Origin: Ureibacillus chungkukjangi
GTDB lineage: Bacteria; Bacillota; Bacilli; Bacillales_A; Planococcaceae
Assembly: GCF_003217295.1 (NCBI RefSeq)
Contig: NZ_QJTJ01000010.1
Span: 41,400 to 105,399, forward strand
Length of the DNA: 64,000 bases
Direction: 5' to 3'
Shown: positions 57,350-64,000 of the stretch, one piece after another
Layout of the letters: each line of letters opens with the position of its first letter
How positions within the stretch are numbered: position 1 is the stretch's first letter
Notes under the pieces: generated by a model
What the model was told of the DNA's origin: nothing
Database searches by the model: none
What the model saw: the letters and a program-made list of their open reading frames with translations, nothing else
Program-made: the position numbers and the translations under genes

Positions 57350-57370
57350 ATAGTTAGTTAGGCTAACTAT
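57350..57370. promoter_or_regulatory. Perfect inverted repeat, probable MarR operator
   Basis: ATAGTTAG (57350-57357) and CTAACTAT (57363-57370) are perfect arms around TTAGG. The repeat overlaps the end of a TATAAT (57346-57351) just before the MarR gene, as expected for autorepression. Confidence 0.7.
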
Positions 57371-57390
57371 CTAAATTCGGAGGGATGAAA

Positions 57391-57813
57391 ATGAGTGGTT
57401 TAGAGCCAACACTTTTTGACAGCTATCGAGAGCTTTATCGTCCATATGTAAATGCAGTAAACCTTCGATTAGCAAAATATAATTTATATACGACTCAGTG
57501 GAGTGTTTTAAGGTTAGTCAATGATTTGAATTCATGTACTTCGGCAGAAATCGCAAAAGAGATGCGAGTTGAAAAACCGAGTATTACACCAACGATAAAA
57601 AAGCTAATTGAACTCGGGTTTGTCGAAGTAACTCAAGGTGAGGACAAAAGAGAAAAGTACGTACGCCTTTCGCAAAAAGGAAAAGAAGTTTATATATCGA
57701 TTCAACAGGAGTTAGCTACATTTTTAAATGGGCTTACCGAAGGCATTAACGAGGAAGATTTGAAAACTACTCGCGATGTCTTAAATCAAATATTAGAAAA
57801 TCTATTGAGATAG
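57391..57813 (+). CDS. MarR-family regulator
   Basis: The 140-aa winged-helix protein has TTQWSVLRLVNDLNSCTSAEIAKEMRVEKPSITPTIKKLIELGFVEV with the recognition helix and the wing residues GEDKREKYV. GGAGGG supports the ATG at 57391, not the one at 57385. It is followed after 18 bases by an MFS transporter gene, so it likely controls itself and that exporter through the upstream inverted repeat. Confidence 0.9.
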   Translation: MSGLEPTLFDSYRELYRPYVNAVNLRLAKYNLYTTQWSVLRLVNDLNSCTSAEIAKEMRVEKPSITPTIKKLIELGFVEVTQGEDKREKYVRLSQKGKEVYISIQQELATFLNGLTEGINEEDLKTTRDVLNQILENLLR

Positions 57814-57831
57814 GATAGGGGAGTAAAGAAC

Positions 57832-59028
57832 GTGATTGAAAAGACCGTGATTGAAAAAGAACGATTATGGACCAGAAATTTCATCATGATTTCATTGACT
57901 AATTTTCTGGTCACTTTAATATTTTATTTACTAATTGTAGTTATTGCAGGATATGCGGTTGATGAATTTGATGCATCAACAAGTACTGCTGGACTAGTTT
58001 CGAGTATCTTTATTGTTGGTTCATTAGTAGGTCGATTAATAACAGGCAGAGTTATTACCTCTATCGGAAGTAAAAGAACCTTTCAAATCGGGCTAATTGC
58101 ATTCCTTATTACAACATTTGCTTATTTTATCGCTGTGAATTTGCCAGTATTAATATTAATTCGTTTATTGCACGGTGTAGCTGTAGGGATTATTGGAACG
58201 ACAACAGGGACACTGATCGCACAAATTATTCCGCCATCAAGACGTGGCGAGGGTATTGGTTATTTTAGTATGAGTGCAGTGCTGGCAACAGCAATTGGTC
58301 CGTTTATTGGTATACTCCTTACACAAAATACAGAAAGTTTTACTTCTATATTTATTTTTAATGCTATTTTAGTAGTTGTTTGTGTATTAATGTATTTCAC
58401 TGTGAATTTGAATAATATTAAAGCACCAATTATACAGAAGGAAGCAACAAGTGAAAAAGGGTTTAAGCTTAGCAACTATATTGAGCCAAAAGCATTGCCT
58501 ATATCAATAATTGTGTTATTTATTGGCTTTGCTTACTCTGGTGTGATGTCGTTTCTATCATTCTACTCAGAGAGTATTGATTTAGTAAAAGCGGGTAGCT
58601 ACTTTTTCCTTGTCTACGCGATTACTATTCTATGTACTCGACCAATCACTGGCCCTTTAATGGATCGAAAAGGAGCAAATATAGTAGTCTATCCGGCGTT
58701 AGGTATTTTTGCAGTCGGCATGCTGTTATTTAGTCAAGCCACAAATTCGTTTCTCTTTTTAGTCGCAGCAGGGTTAATCGGAATTGGGTATGGCAATATG
58801 AACTCCATTGCCCAAGCCTTGGCCGTTAAGTCAACTGAACCTCATCGATATGGTCTTGCCACTTCAACCTACTTTATATTACTCGATATCGGATTAGGGG
58901 TAGGTCCATTTGTATTAGGACTGATTGAACCTCACACAACCTACCGCATACTTTTTTTAGCAATGGTTCCAGTAATCCTAATTGCTCTTGTTTTATACTA
59001 TTTCTTAGTTCATAAAAAAAATCATTAA
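57832..59028 (+). CDS. MFS transporter in operon with MarR
   Basis: The 398-aa protein has 12 hydrophobic helices with the MFS loop GRVITSIGSKRTFQIG and motif LHGVAVGIIGTTTGTL. It resembles Bacillus YwoG/YfkF-type exporters of unknown substrate. A GTG start follows a GGGGAG site. The MarR pairing suggests induced drug or metabolite efflux. The hairpin after it is unusually long. Confidence 0.85.
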   Translation: MIEKTVIEKERLWTRNFIMISLTNFLVTLIFYLLIVVIAGYAVDEFDASTSTAGLVSSIFIVGSLVGRLITGRVITSIGSKRTFQIGLIAFLITTFAYFIAVNLPVLILIRLLHGVAVGIIGTTTGTLIAQIIPPSRRGEGIGYFSMSAVLATAIGPFIGILLTQNTESFTSIFIFNAILVVVCVLMYFTVNLNNIKAPIIQKEATSEKGFKLSNYIEPKALPISIIVLFIGFAYSGVMSFLSFYSESIDLVKAGSYFFLVYAITILCTRPITGPLMDRKGANIVVYPALGIFAVGMLLFSQATNSFLFLVAAGLIGIGYGNMNSIAQALAVKSTEPHRYGLATSTYFILLDIGLGVGPFVLGLIEPHTTYRILFLAMVPVILIALVLYYFLVHKKNH

Positions 59029-59029
59029 A

Positions 59030-59082
59030 GTACCAGGTACCCAAACAATTCAGAATTGTTTGGGTACCTGGTACGTTTTTTT
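59030..59082 (+). terminator. Exceptionally long perfect hairpin terminator
   Basis: The two 22-base arms (59030-59051 and 59053-59074) are perfectly complementary around a single A, followed by eight Ts. The arms contain GTACC/GGTAC sub-repeats. It ends the MFS transcript and may also serve the convergent symporter. Confidence 0.85.
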
Positions 59083-60734
59083 TAATCTTCCATATAGACT
59101 TCGCCGTCTTTGTAAGTCATTTGTTCTGGGTAGCGAAGGTTGATAACGGCATCTTGGATTTCTTGTGAAGGTGGTTTAGTTGAAAGGGATACAATGATGT
59201 TTGTGGCAAATGCAGCAATCGCACCGAACACACCAGCACCTGTATCGATAATGCCCAAGATTGTAAAGCCACCATATTTTGCAGCAAAGATATAAGCCAA
59301 GGTTACACCTAAACCAACAAGCAACCCAGAGATTAAGCCTTTTGAGTTGGAACGCTTCCACCAAACACCGAGGACTAGGGCAGGGAAGAATGTACCCGTT
59401 GCAATTGCAAAGGCCCACGCTACAATTTGCGTAATAGCTCCAGGAGGATTTAATGCTACTAAACCAGCTAAAAGTGTAGCCACTACAATTGTGATACGCC
59501 CAACATTTAATCGTTGTTTGTCTGTAGCAGTTGGCTTAATGATGCGATAGTAAATGTCGTGAGCAAAGGCAGAAGAAATCGCGATTAATAATCCACCTGC
59601 AGTTGAAAGGGCTGCAGCCATAGCACCGGCAGCGACTAAACCGATAACAAAAATACCTAAATTCGCAATTTCAGGAGTTGCCATTACAACAATATCGTTC
59701 GCAATGATTAATTCATTCCATTGCAGAATCCCATCAGCACTTGAATCAGCTACCTTTAATAGCCCAGTATCTACCCAAGTTTTCGTCCAGGCAGGGAGTT
59801 CTGCAATTTTACTTCCAGCTACCTGAGTCATTAAGATGAAACGAGAGAATGCTGCATAAGCTGGAGCAGAGAAGTATAATAACCCGATGAATAATAATGC
59901 CCAAGCACCTGACCAACGAGCAGCTTTCATTGTAGAAACGGTATAAAAACGAGCAATTACGTGAGGAAGACCGGCAGTACCAGCCATTAAAGTAAACATA
60001 AGTGCAAGGAATTGCCATTTACTTCCTTTTTCAAACGGAGCAAAGTATTCAGATAGTCCAAGCTCCCGATCAAGTTCTCCTAACTTACTAACAACCTCTC
60101 CATAAGATAACCAAGGAAGAGGGTTACCTGTAATTTGCAGTGACATGAAAATTACAGGAACAAGATAAGCGATAATTAATACAAGATATTGTGCAACCTG
60201 TGTCCATGTAATCCCTTTCATTCCGCCGAATGCCGCATAAATTGCAATAATAACGACACCAATCATTGTTCCTAGTCTCGCATCAATTTCAAAAAGACGA
60301 CCAATTACCACTCCAGAACCTGACAACTGACCAATGGAATAAGTGAAACTAATAATCATCGTACAAATCGCTGCAATAATGAGTGCAGCTTTACTCTTAT
60401 AACGGTCGCCGATAAATTCAGGAACAGTATAGCTACCAGATTTTCTAAGCTGTGGTGCAAGCAAGAACGTTAACAGTAGATAACCACCAGTCCAGCCCAT
60501 AATATAAGCTAACCCGTCATAGCCTAGCATCATGATTGTTCCGGCCATACCGATGAACGAAGCTGCACTCATCCAGTCCGCACCAATTGCCATCCCATTA
60601 AATAATGGTGGTACGCCTCGACCGGCTACATAAAACTCAGATGTTCCTTTTGCCCTGTTTAAAACGGCAATTCCAATATATAAAGCGAAAGTCGCTAAAA
60701 TCATCGCCAATGAAACAATAAATTGTGTATCCAA
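59082..60734 (-). CDS. Sodium:solute symporter (acetate permease-like), large subunit
   Basis: The 550-aa protein of the SSS family has about 13 helices, with FYVAGRGVPPLFNGMAIGADWMSAASFIGMAG at the start and AGTAGLPHVIARFYTV in the middle, both typical of ActP-like acetate/pyruvate symporters. It lacks a signal peptide and pairs with a DUF4212 gene upstream, which marks the two-component sodium/substrate symporter branch. The substrate is probably a short carboxylate. Confidence 0.9.
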   Translation of the reverse strand: MDTQFIVSLAMILATFALYIGIAVLNRAKGTSEFYVAGRGVPPLFNGMAIGADWMSAASFIGMAGTIMMLGYDGLAYIMGWTGGYLLLTFLLAPQLRKSGSYTVPEFIGDRYKSKAALIIAAICTMIISFTYSIGQLSGSGVVIGRLFEIDARLGTMIGVVIIAIYAAFGGMKGITWTQVAQYLVLIIAYLVPVIFMSLQITGNPLPWLSYGEVVSKLGELDRELGLSEYFAPFEKGSKWQFLALMFTLMAGTAGLPHVIARFYTVSTMKAARWSGAWALLFIGLLYFSAPAYAAFSRFILMTQVAGSKIAELPAWTKTWVDTGLLKVADSSADGILQWNELIIANDIVVMATPEIANLGIFVIGLVAAGAMAAALSTAGGLLIAISSAFAHDIYYRIIKPTATDKQRLNVGRITIVVATLLAGLVALNPPGAITQIVAWAFAIATGTFFPALVLGVWWKRSNSKGLISGLLVGLGVTLAYIFAAKYGGFTILGIIDTGAGVFGAIAAFATNIIVSLSTKPPSQEIQDAVINLRYPEQMTYKDGEVYMED

Positions 60735-60765
60735 AAACCATCCCCCTTTATTGTGCTGTTAGTTT

Positions 60766-61068
60766 TTAATGATTGGAAGTCGTTCCTCGACCAATCAATT
60801 CATTTTTGTTATGGTCAATCCCATATTTTTTGTCGATTTTATCCCCTACAATTGCATTAACAAATAGTAATATAATAAAGACCGCTAAAGCTCCTTGTGC
60901 TCCCATAAAATAATGTAATGGGAACCCATTAAAATAAACATCACTTAAAGGTTCAGCGATAAGCACGACACCATAAGAAACAATAGCCCAAATTATAAAG
61001 TAGATAACCATATAGGTATTTTTCTCACGGAAGTACGCGTCAGCCTTGCTTTTCTCAATTTTTCTCAC
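60766..61068 (-). CDS. DUF4212 small subunit of the symporter
   Basis: The 100-aa protein has two membrane helices (YMVIYFIIWAIVSYGVVLIAEPL and FMGAQGALAVFIILLFVNAIVGDKIDKKYG) and the family sequence FNGFPLHYFMGAQGA. It is the standard partner of this symporter branch, encoded 31 bases upstream of it. AGGGGTGAT favours a GTG at 61068 over the longer frame to 61146. Confidence 0.85.
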   Translation of the reverse strand: MRKIEKSKADAYFREKNTYMVIYFIIWAIVSYGVVLIAEPLSDVYFNGFPLHYFMGAQGALAVFIILLFVNAIVGDKIDKKYGIDHNKNELIGRGTTSNH

Positions 61069-61294
61069 TAGATCACCCCTGTTTTTCAATTTCCTAAAAC
61101 GTTTTTGTAAGGATGTTTTATGAAACACCAAACTTAAGTTTCCCACTTCCTTTTTGTTAGAATTCTATTTTTACTTTGTCTGCTATTCTCGATAGACAAA
61201 GAAAAAATGAAAATTGATATTGATAATTAAGAGCTAGGTTTTAGTCGTTAGGGAAATGTAGAATTGTTCATAAGAAGAATAGGTAGTGTCGTAA

Positions 61295-61478
61295 TTACTG
61301 TAGACTAAAGATAAATTTAATAGTATCGATAAATGGAACTGGTACAAGTATGATTTCCACGATGATGAATAGCACAATTGCTACGAAAGGCACTACAAGA
61401 ATTCCAAAGCGTTTTTTTCTTAATGCGACGACTAGACAGATTGCGGTTAGTATCAGAAAAATGTATAAAATGGACCAT
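61295..61478 (-). CDS. Small membrane protein with anomalous start
   Basis: A minus-strand frame from about 61471 to the TAA at 61295 encodes 58 residues with two clear helices (ILYIFLILTAICLVVAL and FGILVVPFVAIVLFIIVEIIL) separated by RKKR. A perfect AAGGAGG site is present, but the ATG at 61478 is one base out of frame; in frame, nine bases after the site, lies ATT (61471). Either ATT is used, or a single-base insertion has broken an ATG-TCC start. The flanks (61069-61294, 61479-61776) show nothing more than the terminator at 61733. Confidence 0.45.
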
Positions 61479-61732
61479 GACCTCCTTCATCTACGACAGC
61501 AGATTCACTATGTTAAAAGGTATGAGGAGAAATGTAACAATATTATTGATTTTTAAAGAAAAAAATGTTTATAACAGTGAAATTTAGTATGTTTCATCCA
61601 TCTTTCGAATTAAATAATTTTAAACCCGAAATAGTTTAACCGAACTATTATTTAAAATATTATGGGGATAAAGGATAATTGAAATTGTGGGGGAGCAAGA
61701 AATGTAGATGATGATCATAGAAACCCACAAAA

Positions 61733-61770
61733 ACAAAAATAAAATTGGCCCAGATAAGGATTAGGCCAAT
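61733..61770 (-). terminator. Terminator of the 218-aa hypothetical gene
   Basis: attggcc and ggccaat form the stem, with an A-rich stretch giving a U-rich tail on the minus strand. Confidence 0.7.
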
Positions 61771-61776
61771 CTTTTC

Positions 61777-62478
61777 TTACAATATATATTTACAAAAATA
61801 TTCTGCCATCTCTTGATAGGTCAAGTTTAATTTACGCATTAAGCCTAAGCAGTTGGATAATACGATGTCGGCTCCTTCAGATTGTTCAAATTCAACACCG
61901 TAATCTGTTTGAAGATAGTTGGCGAAATCCCACTTCTCGGGTGAGTTTTGCTTCGCACCGTTATAATAATTATCCATTTCACTATATAAATCCTCAAAAA
62001 ATTGTTCAAATAACTCACTTCGTTCTTTTAGATATCGGTAAGTACTACTATTAGTTGGCACTGTCGAAGCATAAACATCATTTGTAACAATTTGAATTAT
62101 ATCTTCCTCATTAATGTATTCGCTTGCGGTTTCCTCGATCATCCAAATCGCTGATTGAAATAAAGGATGGGATTCTAGCGTTTGCACATTGTCTAGCTTT
62201 TTTCGATGAAACTTTTTTAAAATAATGCCTTCGTCTGAAACATAAAGAACTTCATATTGGAATGTGGTATCTACTTCCCAGGTGTTGTCTTCCTCTAAAA
62301 TGGCATAGCTTTCCCCATAAAGTACTTCTGTTTGCAGGTGAATTGGTTCAAATTCGTAATACGTTGACCCCTCAACCGCATAACCAGAATACTTCATATA
62401 AACATCTTGAACGTCTTTTTTGCCCGGGTTCACAAGACATAAACTGTATTTTTCCTTTGGAATAACAAATTGAAGAAT
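61777..62478 (-). CDS. Acidic protein of unknown function with unclear start
   Basis: From the GTG at 62433 the product is 218 aa, acidic and soluble, without a known motif (AIWMIEETASEYINEEDIIQIV, LSNCLGLMRKLNLTYQEMAEYFCKYIL). The GTG lacks a ribosome site. In frame, upstream to ATT at 62478, there are 15 more protein-like residues (ILQFVIPKEKYSLCL), and AAGGAG lies nine bases before that ATT. Alternatively a 17-codon leader from the ATG at 62483 ends in TGA overlapping the GTG, giving coupled translation. I list the longer span. Confidence 0.55.
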   Translation of the reverse strand: MLQFVIPKEKYSLCLVNPGKKDVQDVYMKYSGYAVEGSTYYEFEPIHLQTEVLYGESYAILEEDNTWEVDTTFQYEVLYVSDEGIILKKFHRKKLDNVQTLESHPLFQSAIWMIEETASEYINEEDIIQIVTNDVYASTVPTNSSTYRYLKERSELFEQFFEDLYSEMDNYYNGAKQNSPEKWDFANYLQTDYGVEFEQSEGADIVLSNCLGLMRKLNLTYQEMAEYFCKYIL

Positions 62479-62725
62479 AGCATTCAGCTCCTTCTAGGTT
62501 GTTAGGCCAGTTTTCTGGCTGTATAAGAAAAAGCGATTCGTTAAAACATATTCTCAAAATTAAATATTATTCATCATTATTGGTTTTTCTTATAGATTCT
62601 TAAAATTTATGGTGAAGAATTAATAAAATTATTATGGTTTTTCAAGTATCTAGGAGGAGACTTAGCAGAAATACTTTTTAATCTTTTTTTCATAGAAACT
62701 TTTATAGTAGGGATGGACAACCTAT

Positions 62726-62751
62726 ACGGGCTCTTTTTTTCTACATAAATT
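62726..62751 (+). promoter_or_regulatory. Possible sigma-K-type promoter of the collagen-like gene
   Basis: AC (62726-62727), 16 bp and CATAAATT (62744-62751) fit the sigma-K pattern AC-N16-CATANNNT, about 35 bp before the gene. The rest of the gap 62479-62725 shows no clear feature. Confidence 0.3.
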
Positions 62752-62785
62752 GATATTAGATTAGATAGAAAGGAGGAGTAGTATA

Positions 62786-63235
62786 TTGAACCCTTTTGAT
62801 TTTGATAATTCACGTGGTAGAGGGCCAGGAGGTGATGGACAAAGATTCGGCTTTCCAGGAGGACTTCCAGGGCTTCCAGGAATCCCAGGACTTCCAGGAT
62901 TCCCTGGCGGTGCTCCAGGAGGATTCCCCGGAGCTCCAGGCTTTCCAGGAGGTGGCCCAGGCCAACTTCAAGCACCAACGACACCGCCGCCAAGCTTTAC
63001 ACCACAAATGACGTCAATTCAACAACAAGAATTCACTCGCAGTGGCGGAATAGGTAATATTAGAAGATGCTTTTTCAGAAACACATTTATATGGCTGAGA
63101 AATGGTAATAGTTTCTGGTTCTTCCCAATGCTTGCCTTTGGAAATCAAATTATCGGTTTCCGTTGGAGAGGAACTAGAGGTTGGGTTTATGATGTCATCA
63201 ACCGGAATAGTATCTGGTTCTTCCAATGCTACTAA
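62786..63235 (+). CDS. Collagen-like surface protein, probably spore-associated
   Basis: The 149-aa product has about ten G-x-P type triplets (residues about 24-60: GLPGLPGIPGLPGFP), a Pro/Thr linker, and an aromatic C-terminal domain with FIWLRNGNSFWFFPM and IIGFRWRGTRGWVY. That domain occurs in short Bacillales and Clostridia proteins that I associate with spore surfaces, though I cannot prove it. GGAGGAG lies six bases before a TTG start. It has no signal peptide, as expected for a mother-cell coat or exosporium protein. Confidence 0.7.
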   Translation: MNPFDFDNSRGRGPGGDGQRFGFPGGLPGLPGIPGLPGFPGGAPGGFPGAPGFPGGGPGQLQAPTTPPPSFTPQMTSIQQQEFTRSGGIGNIRRCFFRNTFIWLRNGNSFWFFPMLAFGNQIIGFRWRGTRGWVYDVINRNSIWFFQCY

Positions 63236-63287
63236 TAAATTAGCATACCCATCCACATCCCTATAGCTCGTGAATATACCCCTAATT

Positions 63288-63326
63288 TAAAGTGAGATAC
63301 CGGTTTGTATCTCACTTTTTTAATTT
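63288..63326 (+). terminator. Terminator after the collagen-like gene
   Basis: aaagtgagatac and gtatctcacttt form a perfect stem followed by a T run. Confidence 0.8.
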
Positions 63327-63394
63327 TTGGGGGAAGTTCTAAGTTGATGTGAGAGGGAATATGAAATACTAATGACTTTTTTGGGGGAATGGTA

Positions 63395-63883
63395 ATGGAA
63401 AATCTACATAAAGTTCGAGCAGAGATTCTAGAAAGTGTTAGTGATTTAACAGATGACCAATTAAATCAAGTGATAGAAGAAGGGTCTTGGAGTATCGCAC
63501 AAGTTTTAGAGCATTTATATTTAATGGAAGAAAATGCAGTACGTTTAATCAGCCATTCGCTTACATTGGATGAATTCGAGGCGCCTGGCACATTCCCTCT
63601 TCATGTAGTTGCAGATCGTACTAAGAAGATTAATGCTCCAGAGTTTTTAATGCCAGCTAATAACTTTCAAACCTTAGATGAGTTAAAGCAGAAATTGGCT
63701 ACTTCAAGGGCTTCGTTAGAAAAAATTTCACAGGAAACAAGTGAGGAAGATTTAAATCAAAAAACATTTGCCCATCGTCGCTTTGGTGTCTTAACCTTAA
63801 ATCAATGGATTTCATTAGTAGGCTATCATGAGCAGCGTCATGTTGGTCAAATAGAAGACGTAAAAAAAGCATTAATTAAATAA
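63395..63883 (+). CDS. DinB-like four-helix protein
   Basis: The 162-aa protein fits the DinB/YfiT-like metal-binding four-helix bundle: WSIAQVLEHLYLMEENAVRL with the first His, and WISLVGYHEQRHVGQIEDVKK with the His pair at the end. Such proteins include thiol-dependent (bacillithiol) S-transferases and damage-inducible proteins; activity is unknown here. GGGGGA favours the ATG at 63395 over 63389. It is monocistronic. Confidence 0.82.
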   Translation: MENLHKVRAEILESVSDLTDDQLNQVIEEGSWSIAQVLEHLYLMEENAVRLISHSLTLDEFEAPGTFPLHVVADRTKKINAPEFLMPANNFQTLDELKQKLATSRASLEKISQETSEEDLNQKTFAHRRFGVLTLNQWISLVGYHEQRHVGQIEDVKKALIK

Positions 63884-63910
63884 ATCTAAAAGCCACTAGT
63901 AATAATAAAG

Positions 63911-64000
63911 TGTACCCTTTGTAAAGGACATTTTGAAAAAGAGCCTAGGCAACTTGTTGAAGCTGCTGTCTGTATTTTGCAGGCGGCAGCTTTTTTAAAT
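63911..64000. mobile_element. Possible left end of an IS3-like element (runs off window)
   Basis: TGTACCCTTTGTAAAGGACA begins with TG and resembles, from memory, ends of IS3-group elements in Bacillales. It is followed by a strong hairpin (agctgctgtctg/caggcggcagct, 63961-63990) with a T run. No transposase codons are visible within the window, so this is only a suggestion. The hairpin alone could be a terminator. Confidence 0.3.

Noticed and set aside
61350..61556. Plus-strand frame opposite the small membrane protein
   Set aside because: Composition is not protein-like, there is no ribosome site, and the minus strand encodes clear membrane helices.
62607..62993. Minus-strand frame opposite the collagen-like gene
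   Set aside because: It is the antisense of Gly-Pro codon repeats, which stay open by composition; no ribosome site is present.

Overview
The window reads as a stretch of low-GC Gram-positive chromosome from an aerobic, motile-lifestyle, probably spore-forming Bacillales. The gene set (YpsA, YugN-like, YkvI, xpt-pbuX under a purine riboswitch, RocD/RocR/SigL, bacterial NOS, Bacillus-type Fur and PerR boxes, frequent TTG/GTG starts with strong AGGAGG sites) fits Bacillaceae/Planococcaceae, and I would guess a Lysinibacillus/Solibacillus-like genus, but no marker gene here proves it. I see no rRNA, tRNA, CRISPR or prophage. The only hint of a mobile element is at the extreme right edge.

Layout. 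1-6.2 kb: partial lipoprotein, Nudix hydrolase, secreted small protein, racemase-like CoA-transferase with an operator-like inverted repeat, a papain-like (YiiX/NlpC-type) protein and unknown genes. 6.3-15.6 kb: AEC transporter, PerR-boxed catalase, a 1-kb gene-free stretch with 52-bp repeats, NO synthase, an Mrr-type nuclease-fold membrane protein, a CynX-like MFS, a LysP-like permease behind a riboswitch-like leader, and an unknown protein. 15.6-20.8 kb: guanine riboswitch with xpt-pbuX, fructokinase-like kinase, second 52-bp repeat array, fumC. 20.8-22.5 kb: a Fur box over a promoter for what looks like an FsrA-like small RNA, then a YeeE/YedE-TusA sulfur pair. 22.6-28 kb: small genes, ypsA, then a compact sigma-54 module (rocD with a -24/-12 promoter, divergent rocR, rpoN). 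28-34.7 kb: TetR/MMPL efflux pair, Cys-rich protein, MFS. 34.9-36.8 kb: GNAT plus N-succinylamino-acid-racemase-like enolase, a likely D- to L-amino-acid route. 37-45.9 kb: YkvI, FG-GAP-like protein, Thr/Gly-rich lipoprotein with an occluded start, S66 peptidase, UspA/SulP, a catalytically degenerate serine recombinase beside a palindrome, M20 hydrolase, SDR/TetR pair. 46-53.2 kb: ABC exporter, third and longest 52-bp repeat array, Fur-controlled five-gene siderophore uptake and hydrolysis operon. 53.3-64 kb: degenerate GGDEF-EAL-PilZ protein, YugN-like protein, small basic protein coupled to a Ser/Thr kinase, MarR/MFS pair, acetate-type symporter with DUF4212 subunit, hypothetical genes, collagen-like surface protein, DinB-like protein, and a possible IS end.

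The three observations I would follow first are: (1) intergenic arrays at three unlinked places, all with an exact 52-bp period and a constant TTCAT-N7-ATGAA core, but with locus-specific arms that stay complementary; (2) a Fur-box promoter feeding a roughly 90-nt RNA with a C-rich hairpin loop and a terminator, upstream of fumC; (3) a serine-recombinase fold lacking the catalytic Ser and Arg residues, next to a 28-bp palindrome, which looks like a recombinase turned into a regulator.
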